In this document: positions 54,458 through 61,141 of the stretch, one piece after another
Layout: every line of letters begins with the position of its first letter
Position numbering within the stretch: position 1 is the first letter of the stretch
NCBI RefSeq assembly: GCF_036237275.1
Contig: NZ_CP108352.1
Location: forward strand, 6,076,001 to 6,140,000
Length of the DNA: 64,000 bases
Source: Streptomyces sp. NBC_01353
GTDB lineage: Bacteria > Actinomycetota > Actinomycetes > Streptomycetales > Streptomycetaceae
Direction of reading: 5' to 3'
Notes under the pieces: model-generated
What the model was told of the DNA's origin: nothing
The model's database searches: none
Seen by the model: only the letters and a program-made list of their open reading frames with translations
Made by a program: the position numbers and the translations under genes

Positions 54458-55151
54458 CGCCACCGACATCGACGTCCTGCGGGTCTTCTGCGCGGGCGAC
54501 GGCCGGTACGGCAACGCCCTGGGTGTCGTCCGCGACGGGCGCACGCATCCCGACGAGGCGTCCCGGCAGGCGCTCGCCAAGGAGCTCGGCTTCAGCGAGA
54601 CCGTGTTCGTCGACGACCCCGAGCGCGGGGATGTCGACATATATACGCCCGGAGTGCGGCTGCCGTTCGCCGGTTACCCGCTCGTCGGCGCGGCCTGGCT
54701 GCTCGATGTGGAGGTCGTCCGCCCGCCCGCGGGCGAGGTCTGGGTGCGCGGGGACGGGGAGTTCACCTGGATCGAGGCCCGCGCCGAGTGGGCCCCGCCG
54801 CGCACGCTGCGGCGGTACGGGTCGGCCGCCGAGGTCGAGGCGCTGGACGTGCCCGAGCCGGGGGTGGGGGTCCCCCCAGGACGAAGTCCTAGGGGGAGGA
54901 TCTACGCCTGGGCCTGGGAGGACGAGGCGGCCGGACGGATCCGGGCGCGAGGGTTCCCGGGGCGCGGGGACGGCATCGACGAGGACGAGGCGACCGGCGC
55001 GGCCGCCCTGCTGCTCACCGCCGAGCTGGGCCGGGCCCTGAACATCACACAGGGCCTGGGGTCGCAGATCCTGACGGCCCCCGGCCCCGACGGCGTGATC
55101 GAGCTGGGCGGACGGGTTCGCCTGGAGCGGACCCTCACCCTCCCGCGCTGA
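54435..55151 (+). CDS. PhzF-family isomerase-like protein, short form
   Basis: A 238-residue protein of the PhzF/diaminopimelate-epimerase fold. The N-lobe start VLRVFCAGDGRYGNALGVV, the block LGFSETVFVDDPE and the mid motif PGVRLPFAGYPLVGAAWLL are clear. The C lobe has DEDEATGAAALLLTAELG and ITQGLGSQIL. Normal members have 260-300 residues, so some of the second lobe is trimmed. A palindromic DNA element inside the gene adds GVGVPPGRSPRGR near residue 145. The reaction is unknown. Its start overlaps the frameshifted gene. Confidence 0.8.
   Translation: MHTTVTSSATDIDVLRVFCAGDGRYGNALGVVRDGRTHPDEASRQALAKELGFSETVFVDDPERGDVDIYTPGVRLPFAGYPLVGAAWLLDVEVVRPPAGEVWVRGDGEFTWIEARAEWAPPRTLRRYGSAAEVEALDVPEPGVGVPPGRSPRGRIYAWAWEDEAAGRIRARGFPGRGDGIDEDEATGAAALLLTAELGRALNITQGLGSQILTAPGPDGVIELGGRVRLERTLTLPR
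54864..54900. repeat. Palindromic element inside the PhzF-like gene
   Basis: TCCCCCCAGGAC at 54871-54882 pairs with GTCCTAGGGGGA at 54886-54897 around GAA, 11 of 12 positions. It is preceded by GGTGGGGG. The insert is read in frame. It resembles dispersed Streptomyces palindromes and the one at 30736. Confidence 0.65.
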
Positions 55152-55156
55152 GACGC

Positions 55157-55262
55157 GACCGGCGCCGCCGCCGTTTACGTGCTGAGGCGACTCACGTGCT
55201 CACCGCCGGCGCCCACGCGCTGACGCTCACGCGCCGAGGCCCACGTGCCGCCGCCCACGCGC
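55157..55262. repeat. Degenerate CACGCGC-type repeats between convergent genes
   Basis: Short blocks such as CACGCGCTGA, CACGCGCCGAGG and CACGTGC recur about every 13-27 bp from the PhzF-like stop to the heme oxygenase stop. No clear terminator stem was found. Confidence 0.4.
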
Positions 55263-55271
55263 CGAGGCGCC

Positions 55272-55922
55272 TCACGCGCTGAGCGGGAACTCGCTTCCCA
55301 GTTCCCGGAACACCGCGCCGTTGAAGTCGAACGCGCGCTTGCACTCGTCGATGATCCGCTGCTTCTCCAGGTCGTCGGCGTTCACCGCGTCGAGCAGCTC
55401 CCGGTAGCCCCGCTTGAAGGCCGCCGGGTTCGTGATCTCGTCGAAGACGTAGAACCGGACCCCGTCGCCCTTGCGCGCGAAGCCCCACGTGCGCTCGGCC
55501 TTGTCGCGGATGATCTGGCCGCCGGAGAGGTCGCCCAGGTAGCGCGTGTAGTGGTGCGCCACATAGCCGGCCGGCCACTCCCGCGCGCACTCCGCCACGC
55601 GGGCGGCGTACGCGACGGTCGCGGGCAGGGGCGTGAGCCCCGCGCGCCACTCCGGGCCCCGCAGATGGGCGAGGTCCTGCTCCAGTGCGGCGGTGCGGAA
55701 CAGCTCCGGCTGTATGAAGGGCCCGGCGACCGGGTCGTTCTTCAGCGCCTCGGCGCCGTCCTCCAGGGCGCGGTACACGAACCAGAGCTGCTCCGTGTAC
55801 CGCGTGTAGGCGTCCACGGCGAGACGTCCCCCGAGGAGGTCGCTCATGAAGGTCGACGTCTCGGCCTCGGTGTGCTGCTCGTGCGAGGCCGTGCGGATGA
55901 GCGTCGAGAAGGGCGTGTCCAA
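55272..55922 (-). CDS. Heme oxygenase (biliverdin-forming, HmuO-like)
   Basis: A 216-residue all-helical enzyme. The proximal heme ligand is His 17 in EQHTEAETSTFMSDLL, and the distal helix has the glycine-rich GDLSGGQIIRDKAE near residue 133. It opens heme to biliverdin, CO and iron in the cytoplasm. Start TTG 55922 is supported by GGAGG 6 nt upstream; no ATG is near. The promoter has TTGACT and CAATAT with a 17-bp spacer filled by an iron box, so it should be expressed when iron is scarce. It fits the neighbouring efeUOB genes. Confidence 0.93.
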   Translation of the reverse strand: MDTPFSTLIRTASHEQHTEAETSTFMSDLLGGRLAVDAYTRYTEQLWFVYRALEDGAEALKNDPVAGPFIQPELFRTAALEQDLAHLRGPEWRAGLTPLPATVAYAARVAECAREWPAGYVAHHYTRYLGDLSGGQIIRDKAERTWGFARKGDGVRFYVFDEITNPAAFKRGYRELLDAVNADDLEKQRIIDECKRAFDFNGAVFRELGSEFPLSA

Positions 55923-55962
55923 GGCGTGCCTCCGGGACCGATGGGGACGAGAACCTGCTGCG

Positions 55963-55991
55963 ATATTGCTACTTAGGCTTACCTAAGTCAA
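55963..55991 (-). promoter_or_regulatory. Heme oxygenase promoter with embedded iron box
   Basis: On the minus strand, -35 TTGACT (55991-55986) and -10 CAATAT (55968-55963) have a 17-bp spacer. ACTTAGGTAAGCCTAAGT (55988-55971), an inverted repeat with 7-bp perfect arms, covers the spacer. This is the DtxR/DmdR-type iron box placed for repression. Confidence 0.8.
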
Positions 55992-56036
55992 CTGGTTCCC
56001 GACGACCTGTCGGTAAAAAGCTACCCCGCTACGGGC

Positions 56037-56894
56037 TCAGGGCAACGTGAGGATTTCGGCCCCGGTGTCCGTGACGACCAGCGTGTGCTCGAACTGCGCC
56101 GTCCGCTTGCGGTCCTTGGTCACGACCGTCCAGCCGTCGTCCCACATGTCGTACTCGTGCGTGCCGAGCGTCAGCATCGGCTCGATGGTGAAGGTCATGC
56201 CGGGCTGGATGACCGTGGTGGCGTGCGGGGAGTCGTAGTGCGGGACGATCAGCCCGGAATGGAAGGACGAGTTGATGCCGTGCCCGGTGAAGTCGCGCAC
56301 GACGCCGTAGCCGAAGCGCTTGGCGTACGACTCGATGACCCGGCCGATGATGTTGATCTGGCGGCCCGGCTTGACGGCCTTGATGGCCCGGTTGAGCGAC
56401 TCGCGGGTGCGCTCGACGAGCAGCCGGGACTCGTCGTCCACATCGCCGCAGAGGTAGGTGGCGTTGTTGTCGCCGTGCACCCCGTTGATGTACGCCGTGA
56501 CGTCCAGGTTCACGATGTCGCCGTCCTTGAGGACGGTGGAGTCGGGGATGCCGTGGCAGATGACCTCGTTGACCGAGGAGCAGAGCGACTTCGGGAAGCC
56601 GCGGTAGCCGAGGGTGGAGGGGTACGCCCCGTGGTCGCACATGAACTCGTGCGCGACCCGGTCCAGCTCGTCCGTGGTGACACCCGGCGCGATGTGCTTG
56701 GCGGCCTCCTCCATCGCCTGCGCGGCGATGCGGCCGGCGATCCGCATCCGCTCGACGGTGTCGGAATCCTGCACCTCGGGCCCCGTGTACGGGGTGGGCG
56801 CGGGCTTCCCGACGTACTCGGGACGGCGGATGGCTCCCGGAACGGAGCGGTGGGGGGAGATCTCCCCCGGTGCGAGCAGCGACTGGCCTGACAT
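56037..56894 (-). CDS. map: Methionine aminopeptidase, type I
   Basis: A 285-residue enzyme that removes N-terminal Met from new proteins. The five metal ligands are seen in [19 protein letters not shown] (two Asp), [11 protein letters not shown] (His), FTIEPML (Glu) and QFEHTLVV (Glu). The N-terminal extension of about 45 residues ([21 protein letters not shown]) is typical of actinobacterial long-form MetAP and may bind SH3-type or ribosomal partners. It is divergent from the small 56953 gene. The genome probably has another copy near the ribosomal protein genes. Confidence 0.93.
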   Translation of the reverse strand: MSGQSLLAPGEISPHRSVPGAIRRPEYVGKPAPTPYTGPEVQDSDTVERMRIAGRIAAQAMEEAAKHIAPGVTTDELDRVAHEFMCDHGAYPSTLGYRGFPKSLCSSVNEVICHGIPDSTVLKDGDIVNLDVTAYINGVHGDNNATYLCGDVDDESRLLVERTRESLNRAIKAVKPGRQINIIGRVIESYAKRFGYGVVRDFTGHGINSSFHSGLIVPHYDSPHATTVIQPGMTFTIEPMLTLGTHEYDMWDDGWTVVTKDRKRTAQFEHTLVVTDTGAEILTLP

Positions 56895-56952
56895 GTCAGC
56901 GAGTCTAACGACCGCGTCTGGGGCAGCATGGCCTCAGAGGAAGGAGCCGACG

Positions 56953-57183
56953 ATGGCCCTGTTCAAGAAGCGCACGGTGGGCAAACCGGGCGAGTGGTAC
57001 TACTGCCTGGAGCACAAGAAGGTCGAGGAAGGCCCGGAGTGCCCGTCGAAGAACCGCTTCGGCCCGTACGCCACACGTGAGGAGGCGTCCCACGCGATGG
57101 AGACCGCGCGGGAACGCAACGAACAGTGGGAGACGGACCCGAAGTGGCACGACACCCCGAAGCCGGCCGAGCCGCCGGACTAG
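56953..57183 (+). CDS. Small conserved hydrophilic protein
   Basis: A 76-residue protein: MALFKKRTVGKPGEWYYCLE, a central CPSKNRFGPYATREEASHAM block and an acidic Pro-rich tail. The GPYATREEA part resembles SPOR-like or DUF-type hydrophilic modules. No membrane part. AAGGAG lies 7 nt before ATG 56953. It is divergent from map, with 58 bp between the starts. Function unknown. Confidence 0.8.
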   Translation: MALFKKRTVGKPGEWYYCLEHKKVEEGPECPSKNRFGPYATREEASHAMETARERNEQWETDPKWHDTPKPAEPPD

Positions 57184-57205
57184 ACGGTGCCCGACGGATC
57201 GCTCG

Positions 57206-58519
57206 TCAGGCCGGGGCCCCGGTCCCGGCCTCTCGCGCGTCCAGTGCCTCCCGCTCCTCCTGCGCGGCCTTGTGGCGCAGCGCGTCCTCGTCCGTGTCGG
57301 AGTCGTACGTGAGGAGCTTCGGCAGGGTCAGGCAGAGCAGGCCCACCGAGGCCACGCAGGCCACGCCGCCGGACCAGACCGCGGCCCGCGTCCCCGTCCA
57401 GCCCGCCATGGCGCCCGCCCGGACCTGGCCCAGCTGCGGGCCGACACTGTAGGAGAGGACCTCGATCCCGGCGAGCCGGCCGCGCAGCTCCTCCGGGATC
57501 GTCTGGTTCCAGATCGTGGCGCGGCCCAGGCCGCTCGCCATGTCGCCGGCGCCCGCGAACGCCAGGCACAGCAGCACCAGCCAGATGTTCGAGAACCAGC
57601 CGGCCGCCGCGATCGCCAGCCCCCAGGCCGTCGCCCCGCAGACGACCAGGAGCCCGTGCCGGCGGATCCGCGAGGTCCAGCCGCTGGTCAGTCCGAGGAC
57701 GAGCGAGCCGACCGAGCCCGCTGCGTACATCAGGCCCAGCGACCAGTCCGCGTCCAGCTCGTCCGCGAGGAACGGGAAGATCGTGTTGGGGAAGGCGAAG
57801 AACATGGCGGCGAGGTCGATCACGTACGTACCGAGCAGCACCGGCCGTGACCAGGCGTACCGCGCTCCCTCGACGATCCCGCGGAGCGACGGCTTGTCCG
57901 CGTCGTGCGCGGGCGGTGCGGGGGAGAGCCGCAGACACAGGAGTACGGAGACGAGGAAGCCGGCGATCGTCACGCCGTACGCGGGGGCGTGACCGGCGTA
58001 CGCCACCAGCAGGCCCGCGAGGGCCGGTCCGGCGATGGTGCCCATCTGCCAGCGCAGCGAGTTGAGCGCAGCGGCGGCGGTCTGCTGGTCGTGCGGCACG
58101 ATCCGGGCGAGCAGCGAGTCCAGGGCCGGGCGCTGGAGCCCGGCGAGCGCGGAGACGCCGGCCGCGACGACGTACAGCGGCCAGAGCATCGGCTCGGGCA
58201 GAAGCGAGTTGAGGAGCAGGAGCAGGGCGAGCAGCCCGAGCCCGGCCTCGGTGGAGACGAGGACCTTGCGCCGGTCGACGGCGTCGGCGAGCGCGCCGCC
58301 GTAGAGCCCGAAGACGACCAGCGGGACCAGCTCGACCGCGCCCATCGCGCCGACGGCGAGCGGCGATCCGGTCAGATCCTTGATCTGCAGCGGCAGCGCG
58401 ATCATCGCCACGGCGCTGGAGAAGAAGGCCACGAGCCCCTGGACCCACAGCAACCGGAAGTCGCGGGAGGACCGCCACGGCGTCAGATCGGGCAGCACGG
58501 CGGAGAGCTTCGAGGTCAC
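57206..58519 (-). CDS. MFS transporter (EntS/enterobactin-exporter-like)
   Basis: A 437-residue membrane protein with 12 hydrophobic helices. The N terminus RDFRLLWVQGLVAFFSSAVA and motif A-like GGALADAVDRRKVLVSTE are typical for the MFS_3/EntS group, which exports siderophores or drugs. The C-terminal tail (about 410-437) is charged and probably cytoplasmic. Start GTG 58519 gives the usual length. Export of a siderophore would fit the nearby iron genes but is not shown by sequence. Confidence 0.85.
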   Translation of the reverse strand: MTSKLSAVLPDLTPWRSSRDFRLLWVQGLVAFFSSAVAMIALPLQIKDLTGSPLAVGAMGAVELVPLVVFGLYGGALADAVDRRKVLVSTEAGLGLLALLLLLNSLLPEPMLWPLYVVAAGVSALAGLQRPALDSLLARIVPHDQQTAAAALNSLRWQMGTIAGPALAGLLVAYAGHAPAYGVTIAGFLVSVLLCLRLSPAPPAHDADKPSLRGIVEGARYAWSRPVLLGTYVIDLAAMFFAFPNTIFPFLADELDADWSLGLMYAAGSVGSLVLGLTSGWTSRIRRHGLLVVCGATAWGLAIAAAGWFSNIWLVLLCLAFAGAGDMASGLGRATIWNQTIPEELRGRLAGIEVLSYSVGPQLGQVRAGAMAGWTGTRAAVWSGGVACVASVGLLCLTLPKLLTYDSDTDEDALRHKAAQEEREALDAREAGTGAPA

Positions 58520-58580
58520 GAGGCGCCATGCTCCGGCGGCGGTCGTTCGTACGGCAACCGAATTACGGCGTCGAGGCGCG

Positions 58581-59183
58581 CTACCAGCCCGGCGGTGGCG
58601 GTGACGTCAGGTGGTCGGCCAGGCGGGACAGCCGGTCCCGGAGGCGGCGGCGACCGCGTGGCGAGGGCAGGCTGTTCTCGCCGGCCGCCGCGCTCACCAG
58701 GTGCTGCACCGTGTCCAGATCGACCTCCGCGTCCGTCGCCACCGTCAGCGACTCGTGCGCCAGTCCGTGGACCTCCGGGTCGCCGGCGTCCAGGGAGAGC
58801 ACGGTCGCTCCCGCCCTTCGGGCGTCGTGGACCCGCTCCAGCAGCCCCGCGTCGGGCCGCTCCGGCGCCACCATGAGCAGCGTCGTCCCACGCCGCGCCG
58901 CCTCCAGGCGGCCGAGCCCCACCGCCAGGTGCGCCGGATCGCCCGGCCGTACCTGGTGGCGCACCAGCGTCGGCGCCAGCTCCGGCTGCCCCGACCAGGT
59001 CGCCTCGTCCACGAGATGCGCCGTCAGATGCCAGGGCTCGTACCCCGCCGTCCCCACCAGGAGCAGCCCGCCCCCGTGCGGGACGACGGAGGACCGGAGC
59101 GAACCCGCGAAGCCGCGGGCCGCAGCCGGCCACTCGGTCCCGGCCAGCACTTCCCGCAGCAACGCGACCCGTACGGCATCCAT
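58581..59183 (-). CDS. Hypothetical protein of about 200 residues
   Basis: A soluble protein starting at ATG 59183 (AGGA about 12 nt upstream). It has alternating beta and helix parts (GGGLLLVGTAGYEPWHLTAH, GTTLLMVAPERPDAGLLERV, ATVLSLDAGD), which suggests a Rossmann-like sheet without a clear nucleotide motif. The C terminus is Arg-rich. I do not recognise a family. It is in the same direction as the MFS gene, 61 bp ahead, and divergent from the F420:NADPH oxidoreductase gene with 103 bp between the starts. Confidence 0.7.
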   Translation of the reverse strand: MDAVRVALLREVLAGTEWPAAARGFAGSLRSSVVPHGGGLLLVGTAGYEPWHLTAHLVDEATWSGQPELAPTLVRHQVRPGDPAHLAVGLGRLEAARRGTTLLMVAPERPDAGLLERVHDARRAGATVLSLDAGDPEVHGLAHESLTVATDAEVDLDTVQHLVSAAAGENSLPSPRGRRRLRDRLSRLADHLTSPPPPGW

Positions 59184-59286
59184 GGGGCCGCATCCTGCCG
59201 CAGCCGTGTCCGTGCGCGAGGCCGGTTGCCGAGGAACCACCCGTACGGGAGACACGCCGTCACCACCGGCCAGTAATGTCGAGGCC

Positions 59287-59985
59287 ATGACTTCCTCCAC
59301 TCCCGCCCCCGCCCCCAAGGACCCCTGGGACCTCCCGGACGTGTCCGGCCTCGTCGTCGGCGTCCTCGGCGGCACCGGCGACCAGGGCCGCGGTCTCGCC
59401 TACCGGCTCGCGAAGGCGGGCCAGAAGGTGATCATCGGCTCCCGCGCCGCCGAGCGCGCGCAGACCGCCGCCGACGATCTGGGCCTCGGCGTCGAGGGCG
59501 CCGACAACGCCGAGTGCGCCCGCCGCAGCGACATCGTGATCGTCGCCGTTCCGTGGGACGGGCATGCCAAGACCCTGGAGTCGCTGCGCGCCGAACTCGC
59601 CGGCAAGCTCGTCGTCGACTGCGTCAACCCGCTCGGCTTCGACAAGAAGGGCGCCTACGCACTCAAGCCCGAGGAGGGCTCCGCGGCCGAGCAGGCCGCC
59701 GCCCTGCTGCCCGAATCCCGGGTCGCCGCCGCCTTCCACCACCTCTCCGCCGTCCTGCTCCAGGACCCCTCGATCGACGAGATCGACACGGACGTGATGG
59801 TCCTCGGCGAGGAGCGCGCCGACGTCGAGATCGTCCAGGCGCTCGCGGGCCGCATCCCGGGGATGCGCGGCGTCTTCGCCGGCCGACTGCGCAACGCCCA
59901 CCAGGTCGAGTCGCTGGTCGCCAACCTGATCTCGGTCAACCGCCGCTACAAGGCCCACGCGGGCCTGCGCGTCACCGACGTCTGA
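59287..59985 (+). CDS. npdG: F420H2:NADP+ oxidoreductase (NADPH-dependent F420 reductase)
   Basis: A 232-residue protein of the FNO/NpdG family. The N-terminal NADP-binding Rossmann motif is GVLGGTGDQGRGLAYRLA near residue 24, followed by VIIGSRAAERA with Ser/Arg for the 2'-phosphate. F420-binding parts include VAVPWDGHAKTLES and AAAFHHLSAVLLQD. It moves hydride between NADPH and cofactor F420, supplying reduced F420 to enzymes such as the LLM-class protein at 4201-5211. The gene is followed by a small membrane protein gene. Confidence 0.93.
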   Translation: MTSSTPAPAPKDPWDLPDVSGLVVGVLGGTGDQGRGLAYRLAKAGQKVIIGSRAAERAQTAADDLGLGVEGADNAECARRSDIVIVAVPWDGHAKTLESLRAELAGKLVVDCVNPLGFDKKGAYALKPEEGSAAEQAAALLPESRVAAAFHHLSAVLLQDPSIDEIDTDVMVLGEERADVEIVQALAGRIPGMRGVFAGRLRNAHQVESLVANLISVNRRYKAHAGLRVTDV

Positions 59986-60062
59986 CCGGGGCCCGAGCGG
60001 TCGGGGGCATGGGGGACACTGGACGGGCACCATCAGCCGTACCCGGACAGGAGCCGACCCCC

Positions 60063-60251
60063 ATGCCCCGCCTCGCTCTCTACGCCCTCGCCGTCTGCGC
60101 CCTCGCCGTCGTCGCGGCCGTCGTCTCCTTCATGTCGGGCAGCTGGCTCGGCGTCATCTGGGTGCTCCTTGCCGGCCTCTCCTCGAACATGGCCTGGTAC
60201 TACATCCGCCGCGCGAAGACCGAGGCCGCCCGCACCTCCGAGACGGCCTAG
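60063..60251 (+). CDS. Small membrane protein, 62 residues
   Basis: Two hydrophobic helices (about 4-24 and 28-47) separated by a short GSW turn and followed by a charged tail (IRRAKTEAARTSETA). ATG 60063 follows a GGAG sequence (ACAGGAGCC). It lies 77 bp after npdG in the same direction. The stop TAG overlaps the stop of the convergent protease gene. Function unknown. Confidence 0.75.
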   Translation: MPRLALYALAVCALAVVAAVVSFMSGSWLGVIWVLLAGLSSNMAWYYIRRAKTEAARTSETA

Positions 60252-61042
60252 ACCTCGCAGAGCTCCGGCGTCTCCTGCCAGAAGCGGTAGAGGTTCGAGC
60301 CGCAGTAGCGGGAGATCTCCGGCACGCCGAGCGCCCGCATCAGCGCGTCGATCGCGTCGAAGAACGCGCCGTTGATCGCCGGAACGAAGAGCAGCGCGAT
60401 CACGATGAAGAAGCCGTACGGCGCGTACGGCTCGATCTGACGCTTGATCTTGTACGACAGCCAGGGCTCGATCACGCCGTAGCCGTCGAGGCCCGGCACC
60501 GGCAGGAAGTTCAGGAGCGCGGCCGTCACCTGGAGGAACGCCAGGAAGGCCAGCGCGTACTGGAAGGCGAGCGGGACGCCGTCCAGCGCGTCCAGCCAGA
60601 ACGGCGCCGTGCACACGACCGCGAACAGGACGTTGGCCAGCGGGCCCGCCGCCGAGATCAGGCTGTGCTTCCAGCGGCCCTTGATCCGGCCCTGCTCGAT
60701 GAAGACCGCGCCGCCCGGCAGACCGATACCGCCCATGATCACGAAGAGCACCGGCAGGATGATGCTCAGCACGGCATGGGTGTAGGCGAGCGGGTTGAGC
60801 GTGAGATACCCCTTCGCGCCCACCGTGATGTCCCCGCCGTGCAGCGCGGTGCGGGCGTGCGCGTACTCGTGGAGACAGAGCGAGACGATCCACGCCGAGG
60901 TCACGAAGAGGAAGATCGCCACGCCGGGGGAGGCCGCGAAGCCGGTCCACACGGCCCAGCCGGTGACCGCCATGACGGCGAGGATCGCCAGGAAGACCGG
61001 GCTGATCCTGCGCTCGTGGCTACGGGTGGTGGCCGTCGTCAT
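60248..61042 (-). CDS. Site-2 protease family (M50) membrane metalloprotease
   Basis: A 264-residue intramembrane zinc protease with about six helices. The zinc motif HExxH is LCLHEYAHARTAL near residue 60, and the third ligand is in LNFLPVPGLDGYG near 170. It lacks PDZ or CBS domains, so it belongs to the compact S2P group. It should cleave membrane-bound proteins, for example an anti-sigma factor, but no partner is next to it. Confidence 0.9.
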   Translation of the reverse strand: MTTATTRSHERRISPVFLAILAVMAVTGWAVWTGFAASPGVAIFLFVTSAWIVSLCLHEYAHARTALHGGDITVGAKGYLTLNPLAYTHAVLSIILPVLFVIMGGIGLPGGAVFIEQGRIKGRWKHSLISAAGPLANVLFAVVCTAPFWLDALDGVPLAFQYALAFLAFLQVTAALLNFLPVPGLDGYGVIEPWLSYKIKRQIEPYAPYGFFIVIALLFVPAINGAFFDAIDALMRALGVPEISRYCGSNLYRFWQETPELCEV

Positions 61043-61141
61043 CGGTGGGACTCCCTGGGGCGCGGCGGGGTGTGTGCGGGAAACGTGCCGGGGTGGGGGT
61101 GAGTTCCTGCGATGATCCCCGGCTCACGGAGAATAGGGCCT

